Source: Bretschneidera sinensis (Eukaryota; Streptophyta; Magnoliopsida; Brassicales; Akaniaceae). Taken from it: 64,000 nucleotides of DNA. The stretch covers positions 126,451,536 to 126,515,535 of the forward strand of contig CM043699.1 in the NCBI GenBank assembly GCA_023935145.1, in the 5' to 3' direction. Of the stretch, positions 34,906-46,800 are shown piece after piece (within the stretch, counting starts at the first letter, position 1; every line of letters begins with the position of its first letter). The notes below the pieces were generated by a model. That model did no database searches and was not told where the DNA came from. It saw only the letters and a list, made by a program, of their open reading frames with translations. The translations under genes and the position numbers were made by a program.

Positions 34906-36050
34906 GATTTAACCTTAAAGTGTTTCTTGGAAATATTTTGTAATTTTAATTTGAGTTATTATTTCATACTTCACTTTGCACACTAGCACTTACCCTTTAC
35001 TCTTGACGAAGTAAATTGGGGGGCCCATTTTCACTTGGTTTCTAGTGTAACCCCCATTTACTTATCGTCAGCCCTTGGTGTGGGACTTTACTCTTAATTC
35101 TTGTCTATGTAACGAAGGTTTACCAAACACGTTTGTACTCTTGTGGTCCACTTTTCAGGCCACTAGAGGAGCATGATAGCATCCTTCCAACCATGGGGTA
35201 CCTAAGCCTACCAGAGTTATAAGTCGAGCCTACCCTCTTTTAAGCAAACCCTAGAACCTTTCCATCTAGGACATGGACCCTTTTAATCATTTTTTTCTTG
35301 CTTGTATGTGTTTGCCTTAACTTCACATGTTAAAAAAAAGATAAAATCAATTTGTTTGATAATATGTTTAGAAATTTAGTGATTCTTTTGATTAAATCAC
35401 AATCAAATAAATTAAACTCAATATTGGATCTAAGTTAGCCCAAACAGTGGATTTTATTTTAGTTAAAGTCTTGTTAGTTTGACCTCATTAAGGAGCACAC
35501 AAAAGAAACTAGTGGTGATTGGGCCTTAACCCAAGAAATCTAAAATGAATGCGATTGAAGGCCCAAGGATCAGGTGGAGAGATCTATGTTAGAGGAAAAC
35601 TTTATTATTCGTTTGGGCTTCTTGGATTTAGTTCTAATCACCACTAGGTTCCAAATCTCTTGGGAAACTTAAGGATATCAAACCTACAATACTTAACTAT
35701 GAAAAAGCCCATGAATCATTGACAAGGCCCAGACTAAGGAAGTTTGATTGGGATTTAATCATAAGAAATTTCTATGATTAAATTATAACCAAATGAAATG
35801 AGCCTAATTTGTTTCAAAATAGAGGATTTTTCCCTTAGTTAAGGTAGTTTGATATCATTGAGAAGCTCATCAAAAGAAACTAATGTTGATTAGGCCCTAA
35901 CCCAAGAAATCTAAAATGAAAGTGACTGAGGGACCAAGGATCCAGATGAACGATCCATGTATGGGGCAATCTTTATCTTTTATTTGGGCTTTCTGAGTTT
36001 ATCCTAAACCATCATTAGGGTCTAACCCCATTGGGAAGCTTGTTGATGTC
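34906..36050 (+). other. Element G leader with large tandem repeats
   Basis: Noncoding. From about 35400 the sequence is built of imperfect units of roughly 350-400 bp, each with CCTAACCCAAGAAATCTAAA, then GGCCCAAGGATC, then GGGAAGCTTGTTGATGTC. Further units appear after element E (51491-51580) and after LTR H (52912-53160). Confidence 0.7.
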
Positions 36051-37308
36051 TGATGAGAGTCATAAAATGCATCTCAACAGTGATTAATTATTGGCATTTT
36101 AGGACTGATCTCGGTCTTTATTATGCTTTTATGTGTTTATAACTCTCAAGTGATATTATTGGACCACTGACTTATTTCAGTGCATTTTCAAGCACATTGA
36201 GTTTAAAAGAGGAAAATAAGCGATCGTTGCTTAAAACACCAAAATCCCATGCTTTTGGAAGGACAAGAGGGATTGTTGCCTGTATTGCGATCGAGCGCAC
36301 ATCCCACATCGAGCAAGGTATTCTGCAGCACATATGCGATCGAGTGCACAAGCCACGATCGAGTGCATGTGCGATCGATCGCACTAGGGCTGCGATCGAG
36401 CGCACCCGGACAGTTTCCCACACCGGTTATATAACACATAGCATTCTGGGAGTTTGCCTATATAAAGACCCACTCCGCTCAACTGAAAGGAATCAATCGG
36501 GGATGAATCAAGAGGGCCTTTAGGAGCAATCTAGAGGGCCTTTAGGAGGAACCCGAAGTATAAATTAGGAGGGCAAGCTGAGGATGATCGTTGAGAGGCC
36601 GAAGGTAACTCAAGGAAGCATGAGCCCTATGGCTGGCTAGTCTCTAAGCAAGGCAAAGGGATGAATCCCTAGGTGTAGTTGTTCTTATTTTTCTTTATTT
36701 GATTCGGTTGTAGTTGGATATTATTTTCGTTAAACATTGTTATGTTTTATTCTTAATTTAATTAGTAGATTTATTATTACTCCGGTGATTGCATGCTTCT
36801 TTTCCATATAAGTTCAGTCATGCTTTTCTTATGTGTACCTGTTTGGGTGTGATTGAGTCCGGTAGATCTCTTTTATAGATTTGTCCATTGCTGCAGTATT
36901 TTCATATAGATATATCATCGTCTCTTGATAATTTATAAGTTAGGTCATGTGTGCTTAAAAGTAAAGAAGATTTCATAACAATTACATTAGGATTTATAAA
37001 TGCACTTTAATCGAATATTTTTCGATTGCCTGTTTGGGATATGAAACTTGCAATCGAGATAAAAACAACTGAATCAAGTTAGGATTAGGGCAACGAACCT
37101 AGGAAGGATTTTCAGAACCTTGTCATTCTTAATTATATTTCAAACCTATTCACACAATTACTCTTTTTCTTAAACAAACTCAAATTCATTTAATCTTTTA
37201 TCGTTTGTGTTGAGGTTTACACCTTCTTTTGTAATTAACTTGTTTCCCTGTGGAATCGACACCCCAAAACTATACTACAACTACCGCGTTATGTTTTGGA
37301 CGTAATCA
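36051..37308 (+). repeat. Element E left LTR
   Basis: TGATGAGAGTC...GTAATCA, 1258 bp. Palindrome array 36288-36405, TATA (CTATATAAAG) at 36459-36468. The LTR backbone aligns with element A but the array is of the CGATCG type. Confidence 0.92.
36288..36425 (+). repeat. CGATCG palindrome array in element E left LTR
   Basis: Six CGATCG sites, including the perfect 16-bp palindrome GTGCGATCGATCGCAC near 36368-36383, plus TCCCACATCG at 36302-36311 and a related CCCACACCGG at the end. About 35 bp upstream of the TATA box. The right LTR copy is at 50467-50630. Confidence 0.9.
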
Positions 37309-37313
37309 AATTT

Positions 37314-37331
37314 TGGCGCCGTTGCCAGGGA
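37314..37331 (+). promoter_or_regulatory. Primer-binding site of element E
   Basis: TGGCGCCGTTGCCAGGGA, the Athila-type PBS with one G-to-A change, 5 bp after the LTR. Confidence 0.85.
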
Positions 37332-37500
37332 AACGCACTTAAGTACAAAGAAGATTGTCAACTTTTGATATGATAATAGAAGTTTTGTAAATATTTTTCT
37401 TTTCAATAGTTTGTAAATACGGTAATATTGTTCCTTTACCTTAGCTTTGATTTTCTAATTCATTTTGTCTTATTTATTTCCCGTCTGATTCATTTGGTGT

Positions 37501-39242
37501 ATGCTTAGACTGAGAGATTTGCGAGGTTGATTCATTAGAGGACCCGAACTATAATTACCTTCTCCTTCCGAGTTTGATAGTGAAACCTTGTTTAGATCAA
37601 CCAATAGTGGAAACCCAAGTGAGAATTTAGAGGATTGTGTTAACATGGCTGATAACCATAATGAGAATGTTGCTAAGACACTTCAGGATTACCTCCACCA
37701 TGCACAGCCACACCATTATGCATCATGTTTCCAGCCAACACTCGCCAATTAGATCTTAAACCAAGGATGATTCAATTACTCCCTACATTTCATGGCTTGG
37801 ACAATGAAAACCTATATGTGCACATTATAGAGTTTGAGGAAGTAGTCGCGACTTTTCATAGTCAAGATGAAACCGATGACATTGTGAGGCTTAAGTTCTT
37901 TCCTTTTGCTTTGAAGGATAGAGCTAAGAGTTGGCTATACTCACTAAGACCACGATCTATTGGGTTGTGGACTGAGATGACTCAGGTTTTCTTTAACAAA
38001 TACTTTCCCCAACATAAGACCAACGCTTTGAAAAGGCAAATCTCCACCTTTGCACAAAAGGATAGTGAGACCTTATATCAGTCTTGGGAAAGATTTAAGG
38101 AGTTATTGAGTATGTGCCATCACCATGGGTATAAGAGTTGGCGCTTGGTGAGCTATTTTTATAAGGGATTTACATATAGAGAGTGCCAATTCGTAGAGAT
38201 GATGTGTAATGGTGGGTTCTTGGAGAAAGACCCCGATGAGGCTCTTGAATACCTCAATGAGCTTGCTGAGAAAGCTCACGCTTGGACTGGACCTAGTGCT
38301 ACTGAAAGCACAAATAGGTCACGACCTATAAGGCACCCAAATGGTGGTGGAATTTACCATCTTAGGGAAGAGGATAACCTTAGAGCCAAGGTCGAGATGC
38401 TCACTAGGGAGATAAATGAGTTAAAGACTAAGAGCTTAAAACCAACACACGTGGTTAATCATGCAAAATTTTTTTAACCATGTTTTGTGTGTGGCGAGGT
38501 AGATCATCTCCTCCAAGAATGCCCCATATTTGCTGATATGAGAGGGTTGTATGAAGAACAATGTAATGCCTTAGGCATGTACAAGAAGCCTCTTGCACCT
38601 TTCTCTAACACTTATAACCCGGGGTGGCGAAATCACCCCAACTTCAGCTGGAAATCTAAAAACCAGCATGCACAGCCCCCTAGATCATCCCCTGCACCTT
38701 ATCATGCACCCTCATCCTTTAGGAACTCACTAGAAGACACCTTACAGGCCTTTATAGAGGCACAAGGTAAGACAAACCAAAGGTTTGAGGCATTATTTAC
38801 GCAGGTGATGGAAGAGCATAAAGAAATTAAGAGCCAAGTGTCCAAATTAATGAGCTACTTGAGTGTGACTGAACAAGGTAAGTTCCCTACTCAAGCTCAG
38901 TCCATATCCCATTGTCAGCACCTGGCGCAACAGAATTTGAAGGAGGTGAATGCCATTAAGACAGTAAGTGGTAAGTCCTTACACATCCCAACAACAAAGA
39001 AATCAGAGGATGTAGACGAATGCCACTAAGCATACATGATGGATTCATTCATGGAAAAGGTCCAGCACCTCAATCCATTGGAGTCCACCCTCACTCATGG
39101 CTTCACCAGAGCACATATCGAGCCAAAATTTATAGATGTTACTGATGACATCCTTGAAGCCCCTCCCAAGCATAGAAGCACCGAATTTGGCAATGAAGCA
39201 GTGATGGGTGCATTTAACCTATGTCTTTCTAGGAGGAAATAA
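37501..39242 (+). pseudogene. gag: Element E gag, the element's only coding region
   Basis: Start ATG 37501 (MLRLRDLRG). A frameshift near 37700 leads into one frame from 37725 to 39242, broken by TAA at 38475 and 39027. Capsid (LDLKPRMIQLLPTFHGLDNE, KDRAKSWLYSLRPRS, KYFPQHKTNALKRQ) and an intact CCHC knuckle CFVCGEVDHLLQEC, where A has Tyr for the second Cys. After 39030 come about 70 codons (DSFMEKVQHLNPLESTLTHG, then FIDVTDDILEAPPKH) that I cannot place in the pol genes of A or F. The 3' UTR motif CTGGCTGAAGACTTAAAATT follows, marking where pol has been lost. Confidence 0.88.
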
Positions 39243-40876
39243 GAGCGTCTGGCTGAAGACTTAAAATTTAGCGCTCATGGGAGGCAACCCACAACGTATC
39301 CTTTTATTTTTATTGTTTTCCATATTTCTTTTTTCTTGTTTATTATTATTATTTTACTGTTTTCCAGTTTTACTTTAGTATTTATTTTTCAGGGATAAAT
39401 AAACGAAGCAATTCAAATGATCGTGCACAACTTTCAACTCCACGCACCGTTGGTTAAAAATGAAGTTTCCTTAACTTTTGCTTTTTCATTGAGGACAATG
39501 CTTATCTTAAGTTAGGGGTGGAAGATATACATTTCTTATTGCATATCATTGAACTGCTTGGTGCCATCTTTGTTTTTGTTTAGCATGCTTTATGTTAGCT
39601 TTAGAGTCAATTTACATGTCAATGATATGAGCATAATTGAGATAGCAGATAGAATGCAGAAGAAGTTAAATCTTGCTTCAATTTGAAATTAATCTAAGCA
39701 TTAATCTTCATTTGGTTAGAGACTCTAGTTTGTGGTAAGATTGTATGATTAGACTATAACATCTAGAAAAGTTTTATGTGTGATTATTTTGTGAATCTTT
39801 TTGCGGTCTCGACAAGCTCTAGAACTTATCTGATAACCACTTGAGGCGAATTTCTAGAATGCACACTACTTAGGATATGATATAGGCCATTTTTGAACCG
39901 TTTAAGCCTTTCAAACCTACCATTGCTATATTTATCACTAGTCACCTATTTGAGCCTTTTTCTTGAAAAGAAAAATTGAGCCTTGTTTCTTTGGATAAAC
40001 CATTTACTTACCTTTATGAGCCAAAAAATATTTTATCCTTACCTTTCTTTTAAAAGAACTTAGTTATGCACATGTTGTGAGAAGCATTTAAAAGGAGTAA
40101 GGGTGAAAATATGAAAAAATATCATTACCACAACACAAGTACATTAAAGGAGATAAGTTGGGGGTTGTGGAAAAGATAAGAAAAAAAATGATGATGAAAA
40201 AGAAGGTGAATGGTTATGTGCCAAAATAAAATAAAAAATGAATTATGGCAAAGAAAGAAGAAAGAAAGAAAAAGAAAAGAAAACAAATGGTGATTTGTTG
40301 AAAGAAATGCTCGAAAAATGGTTGAAAGAGTTGGGTGTGGAAGTAAAAGTTATCAAGTGCTTAAAGTTATTGTGTTTAAAGCTAAGAGATTGAGTTCTTT
40401 TACTTGTGAATCTTTCCCATTCTTCTTTAGTCTTTACCTTAGCCTAACATTACAAGCTTATTAAAGACCTTTTGATCCAATGTAGTGTGATTTTTCTACA
40501 ATAGTGGAGAGTGTAAGCATATGGAGCTTGTTTTTGTGATTGACATCACGCTATTTATTATGTTTTTAGAGACCAAGATTTGTATTCATGAATGTTATGC
40601 ATAAAATCATCCGGATGTTTGGATTAATGGTTTGTGGTAAGATAGATGTTAAGAGTCAATAACAATTTTAAGATTGATGTTTGGATTACTTTTGGATTTG
40701 GGTGAAATTTAATGATTCTTTGTGCCATGTGTTATGTGCAAATTTTTGAGAAAAAATGTGAATTACTCTTGGTTAACACTAATATTGCTTTTCATTTACT
40801 TTGATTCCCACCATAGAATTCATCTCTTAGTTTTGCTTGAATTGCTAGGGACTAGCAATAAGCTAGTTGGGGGTTG
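39243..40876 (+). other. Element E 3' untranslated region with three PPT-like motifs
   Basis: Noncoding, homologous to A (14380-15680) from about 39440, and to F (47820-47965) at its start. PPT-like motifs are at 39508-39523, 40153-40175 and 40862-40876 (the functional one beside the LTR). Confidence 0.85.
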
Positions 40877-40970
40877 TGATGAGAGTCATAAAATGCATCT
40901 CAGCAGTGATTAATTATTGGCATTTTAGGACTGATCTCAGTCTTTATTATGCTTTTATGTGTTTATAACT

Positions 40971-42161
40971 TGATGAGCCTTAAATATTGCATATTTTAGA
41001 CCCTTAACTTACATTTGTTATGCTCTTAGTTAGTAGTATTTTACTTTATTTTACGTTTTTCTTGTGTTTTGTGTGTTTTTACAGCTTTGTGGAGAAAATG
41101 AAGCATTTCAGGAGATTTGAAGCTTCTGGAGACGTTGCGCTCGATCGCACGAGATGTGCGATCGAGCGCACCTGCCTATGATCGAGCGCAAGGTCATCAA
41201 TCCCACATCGAAATGTTTGCAGTGCATCGCACCAGCGCGATCGAGCGCACCAGACACGCGATCGAGCGTATCTGCGATCGATCGCAACATACTGCGATCG
41301 AGCGCACTCGGGCCAATATCCCACATCGTTTTTGCAAGCCACATTAGTCCGGGTCTTCCCCTATATAAACACCACCTGACTTCATAATTCAGTGTACAAG
41401 TCCTAAGCCACTTTGGTGTTTACCGGTGGACGTCCGCTAGCATTCTGGTGGATCCCGAAGGCATTGCTACCACGAGGGGAAGCGCCGCCCGGCAGCGAGT
41501 GGAATTTCTCCCATGTAAAGTTGTTTATTTATTTCTTTATATTCAGTTGTTTTAGTTTAAATGTTTAGCACTTTTTATTATTGTTTTATAGTTATGAGTG
41601 GCTAGACTCTTCAGCTAAGGTTGAAGATGAAGCCCCGCCGTTGTTTGGCGTAGTAGTTCAGATTTGCTTGTACAAATCTGACAATTTTTAGTATAAATGT
41701 TCTGTCAATTATTTGAGTTAATCTTATAATTGATTGAGTTTAAATTGTCTGTTGGATTTTCTTTGTGTTTCATCTGATGGATACATTGAATGCTTTTCGA
41801 TTAAATTGGATTCCCTTTGTGATTTGTTAAGCGGATACATTGGGTGCTTTTGGTTTAGTTGGGATATTCTTTGTTTTTTGTCTTATAGTTGGATTCATTG
41901 AATGTTTTGATAGGCTATATTTTTAGAACATATATGCTTAACTTCGGTGGGGTTAATTCGGAAAACTTAGTGCTTTTATTATTAGTTTTAAAATCAACTT
42001 AGTTTAGTTTTATATTTCTTTTGCAATGTCATTCACAATTCGGAACTAGGTTAAGATAAAGTTAGTTTAGATTAAAAATTATATTTTCACAACGCAATTC
42101 CCTGTGGATTCGACCTCGCACTTGCACAACGCTATACTGCAAACGACTCGTGCGCTTAACA
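40971..42161 (+). repeat. Element F left (5') LTR
   Basis: TGATGAGCC...CGCTTAACA, 1191 bp. It lacks about 23 bp near its 3' end (GCGAGTAATTTAAAACTCAC) that the right LTR and both LTRs of C keep. Array 41135-41330; TATA CTATATAAAC at 41361-41370. Confidence 0.94.
41135..41330 (+). repeat. CGATCG palindrome array in element F left LTR
   Basis: Seven CGATCG sites in GCGATCGAGCGCAC-type units with TGCGATCGATCGCA (perfect palindrome), framed by TCCCACATCG at 41201-41210 and 41319-41328. About 35 bp upstream of TATA. The right LTR copy is at 49271-49466. ORFs on both strands here are translations of the array. Confidence 0.92.
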
Positions 42162-42167
42162 AGTTTT

Positions 42168-42185
42168 TGGCGCCGTTGCCGGGGA
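42168..42185 (+). promoter_or_regulatory. Primer-binding site of element F
   Basis: TGGCGCCGTTGCCGGGGA, the unmutated Athila-type PBS, 6 bp after the LTR end. Confidence 0.9.
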
Positions 42186-42320
42186 ATTGTTTGGTTTGCG
42201 AAAATTTTTGGTCTGAATTGATTTTATTTTTCTACTAGTTAATTTAATTTAAAAAAAAAAATTGTTTGCTTTATCCTGTTGCTTCTGCTGGTTAGTATCT
42301 CATTATTTTTCTGTTAGTGT

Positions 42321-43795
42321 ATGCTTGGTCGGAGATCCTTGAACTTAGATTTGACACATTTAGATCCCGATTTAGAAAGAACTCTTAGGAGGCAGAAAAG
42401 AGCACTAGTTGAGAGAGAGACTGTTGAGATGGGAGAAAATTTTAATCATCCTGAACATGTAGAGCAACCTAGAGCTTGGAACGTGGACTCCACTACATCC
42501 CTTAGGGATTTGTTCGCACCCGTTGCGACTAACTCATCTTCCTGCATAGTGTTGCCACCAACCAATGCCACACACTTTGATTTAAAGCCACATGTTATCC
42601 AACTCCTACCCTCATTCCATGGCTTAGATCTTGAAAATCCTTATAGTCATGTGAAGAAGTTCAAAGACATTTGTGCTACATTCAAATTCCAGAACTTCTC
42701 TGAGGAGTCAGTCCATCTTCGACTCTTCCCTTTCTCCCTTCACGATAGAGCTAGGGCGTGGTTGGACTCCAACACGTCCGGGTCTATTACATCTTGGGAA
42801 AACCTGCTTAGCAAATTTTATCATAAGTTTTTCCCAATGTCTAGAGTGAATGAGTGCCGAAAGGAGATTACCTCTTTCACTCAGGACGAGGATGAGAAGT
42901 TCTCTGAAAGCTGGGAGCTCTTTAAAGAGTTACTGATCAGATGCCCTCTACATGGATATGAGAAGTGGAGACTCGTTCAATTCTTCTACCAAGGGTTGAC
43001 TCAACCCAACCGTAGCATGATCGAGTCTATGAATGGGGGGCATTCTTGAGTCTGACAGGAGACGAAGCATATATGGCGTTGGATAAGTTGTCCGACAACT
43101 CACAGCAGTGGGATTTTTCAAGCTGTCGAGATAAGTCCATTCGTGCTCCTAAGAGGGGAGGCATCTATGAGGTCAGAGAGGACGCTGATTTGAGGATAAA
43201 GTTAGATGCCCTCACCAAGAAGATTGACACTCTCACTGTGAGCCAATCCATCAATGCTGCCAACACATTCAATGTTGAAAGCTGTTCCATCTATGCTAGT
43301 CCCATGCATATAGCACAGAATTGCCCATCAATGCCGGCTTATGTCGAGTATCCTATGGAACAAGTAAATGCTTTCAATGACTTTCGAAGGCAGTCAAATG
43401 GATCGTACTCTGAGACGTACAATCCAGGGTGGTGAAACCACCCAAATTTTTCATGGAGGCAGAACCAACCAATGAATCAGAGAGGATCCTCTCATCATGC
43501 TCAAAATCAATATCCTCCCGGATTTGCCCCACAAATTCCTAATCATAGTCGTTCTGCCCATCCAGCACCTTCACCTGCTTACCATGCACCCGCTCAAACA
43601 CCAGCGCCAGTTTCACAGTCGCTAGAGGACACCCTTAAGGAATTCATGAAAGCGACTAGCCAAAATATGAGCGATGTGAGGAGTGCAACAATGGTAAACA
43701 CCCAAGGAATTGCCAAGCTGGAGAGTCAAATAGGGCAAATTGCAAGTCACTTGGGTGAGAGAGAGAAAGGAAAGTTCCCCAGTCAGCCCGTGTAA
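42321..43795 (+). pseudogene. gag: Element F gag
   Basis: Start ATG 42321 (MLGRRSLNLDL), 135 bp after the PBS. The capsid domain is complete in 42321-43049 (LDLENPYSHVKKFKD, HDRARAWLDSNTSGSITSWE, KFYHKFFPMSRVNECRKEI). A frameshift at about 43035-43045 in a G run leads to 43046-43435. TGA at 43433 fits a Trp codon changed by G to A. The third piece 43472-43795 ends at a TAA, after which the pol frame opens at 43814. The zinc knuckle reads CSIYASPMHIAQNC: second Cys to Tyr, as in A. Only about four lesions separate it from an open frame. Confidence 0.9.
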
Positions 43796-43813
43796 AACCC
43801 AAAAGGTCAATTT

Positions 43814-46800
43814 ATGGTTGAGAGTTCATCAACTCCTACGCACGGGGAGGAACAAGTACAATCGATTGTCACACTGAGGTCTGGGAGACAAGTGGACAAT
43901 CAAGTGGAAGAGAGCCCTGCTATGCAACAAGGGCCAGGGAGTGGCAACACAGAGAAGAGAGATGCTGAGCCATCTACAGCCACACTTACTGAGAAAGACC
44001 CTCCTAGGTTGTTTGTACCTAGAGCGCCCTACCCCAAGAGATTACAGGCGCCCAAGAAAGGAGGGAAGTATGAGGAAATTCTGGAGGTATTCAAGCAAGT
44101 CCAAATTAATATCCCATTTTTGGATGACATCCATCAAGTGCCATCATATGCCAAGTTTTTAAAGGACTTGGTCACTATCAAGAGGAGGACGAATGTCCCA
44201 AAGAAGGCATTTTTGACCGAGCAGGTCAGTTCAATCCTTCAGTGCAAGCTACCCATCAAGTATAAGGACCCGGGGTGTCCTACCATCTCTTGCACGATAG
44301 GAGTCAGCCACATTGAGAGGGCCCTTTTGGATCTAGGGGCGAGTGTGAATCTTCTACCCTACTCAGTCTATGTGCAGTTAGGGTTAGGAAAATTGAAGCC
44401 CACATCCACGACGCTTCAATTGGCTGACAGGTCAGTGAAACGACCACGAGGGATAGTTGAGGACGTTTTGATAAAAGTGGATAAGTTCTATTTTCCCGTG
44501 GATTTTATTGTGCTTGACATAGAGCCGGTTCAGAATGTAGGGATTCAAATACCGGTGATTATAGGGCGACCATTCTTAGCCACGGCTAACGCCCTAATCA
44601 ATTGTAGGACAGGGGTGATGAATATCTCCTTCGGAAATATGACAGTGGAGTTGAACATTTTTTATATCACTAGGCAACCACTGGAATATGATGAGATGAG
44701 AGATGTATGCTTGATAGAGGAGATTCTCGAGGATACTGTGGATGAATCAAGCATTGAGGATCCCATGGAGGCATGCTTTGCTCACTTTGGAGAGGACTTG
44801 GGTTTAGATAAGTTACTCGAGGAAGTAAATGCCATTTTGGAGTCTGATCCTCAAGAAAGCAAGGAGGATGAGGAGAAGGTGTCACCCGAACCTCAACAGA
44901 AGGAACTTAAGCCTTTACCGGATAATCTAAAGTATAAGTTCCTGGGTCCAGCATACTGTTTGCCTGTGATAATAGCTTCAGATTTGGGAGAAGCTCAAGA
45001 GGAGAAATTATTAGATGTTTTAAGAGAGCACAAGGAAGCTATCGGCTGGACCATTGAGGATATTAAGGGAATCAGCCCCTCGGTGGTGATGCACAGGATA
45101 CACTTGGAGGAAGATGCTAAGCCATCGAGGGAGCCGCAAAGAAGGCTCAACCCTGTTATGCAAGAGGTTGTGAGGGCAGAGGTTATTAAGCTGTTAGATG
45201 CAGGGATCATTTATCCCATCTCTGATAGCAAGTGGGTGAGCCTCATTCATGTCGTGCCCAAGCGAGCTGGATTAACGGTAGTAAAGAATAAGGACGACGA
45301 GTTGGTGCCAACTCGTGTGCAGTCTGGGTGGAGAGTGTGTATAGACTACTATAAGCTGAACATTGCCACAAGGAAGGATCACTTTCCACTTCCATTTATT
45401 GATCAGATGGTGGAGCGTTTGGCTGGGCACGAGTATTATTGCTTTTTGGATGGTTATTCTGGATATAACCAGGTCCCCGTGGACCCCGAAGATCAGGAGA
45501 AGACGACATTTACCTGTCCTTTTGGGACCTTCGCCTACCGTCGCATGCCCTTTGGGTTATGCAATGCACCCGTCACTTTTCAGTGGTGCATGGTCAGTAT
45601 ATTCTCTGACATGGTAGAGCAGTTCTTGGAGATTTTCATGGACGACTTCTCCATCTTCGGTTCAACATTTGAGGAGTGCCTGCACCGTCTCTCTTTGGTT
45701 TTGGTACGGTGCAAGGAGAAGAACCTGGTGCTTAATTGGGAGAAGTGTCATTTTATGGTTAAGCAAGGAATTGTACTGGGGCATATCATATCTCGAGGGA
45801 TTGAGGTCGACAAAGCAAAGGTGGATTTGATTTCCAGCCTTCCACCCCCACGTACGGTGAAAGAGGTTCGATCTTTTCTGGGCCATGCAGATTTCTATAG
45901 GCGATTTATTCAGAATTTCAGCAAGATCGCCAGGCCCTTGTGCAAGTTGTTGCAAAAAGATGCCCCATTTCTATTTGATGAGGATTGTAAGAAAGCATTT
46001 GGGGATTTGAAGAAAATTCTGACGTCCATACCCATTATTCAGCCACCAAACTGGGATGTGCCATTTGAGATCATGTGTGACGCATCAGACTATGCTGTTG
46101 GAGTTGTTTTGGGGCAGCATGTTGATAAACTTCCCCATGCTATCTATTATGCAAGTCGAACTCTAAACGACGCACAACTCAATTACTCTACCACTGAGAA
46201 GGAGTTGCTTGCAGTCGTTTTTGCATTAGACAAGTTCAGATCCTACTTGTTAGGATCTAAAGTCATTATCTACTCGGACCATGCTGCATTGAAGTATATT
46301 TTCTCTAAAAAAGATGCTAAATCTCATCTTATCCGATGGATCTTGCTACTTCAAGAGTTCGACATTGAGATTCGGGATAAGAAAGGTTCGGAAAATGTGG
46401 TGGCGGACCATTTGTCTAGATTGATTGTGGAATTCAGTGAGGCTGCCACTCCCATTTCTGAGACCTTTCCTGATGAGCAATTGATGCACATTGCTCCCAG
46501 TCCCGCACCATGGTTTGCTGACATAGTGAACTATCTTGTCACCGGACACATGCCCTTGCATTGGGGGAGGCAAGATAAATCAAAATTTTTGGCCATGGTA
46601 AAACATTTTTTCTGGGACGAACCTTACCTGTTCAAGTATTGTCCTGATCAGATCATTAGATGGTGTATTCCTGAGCATGACCAATCTAATGTCATCGCCT
46701 TTTGTCATGATCATGCATGTGGAGGCCATTTTAGTGCTAAAAAGACCGCTGTAAAGATTTTGCAGTGTGGATTTTATTGGCCTACCCTGTTCCGGGACTC

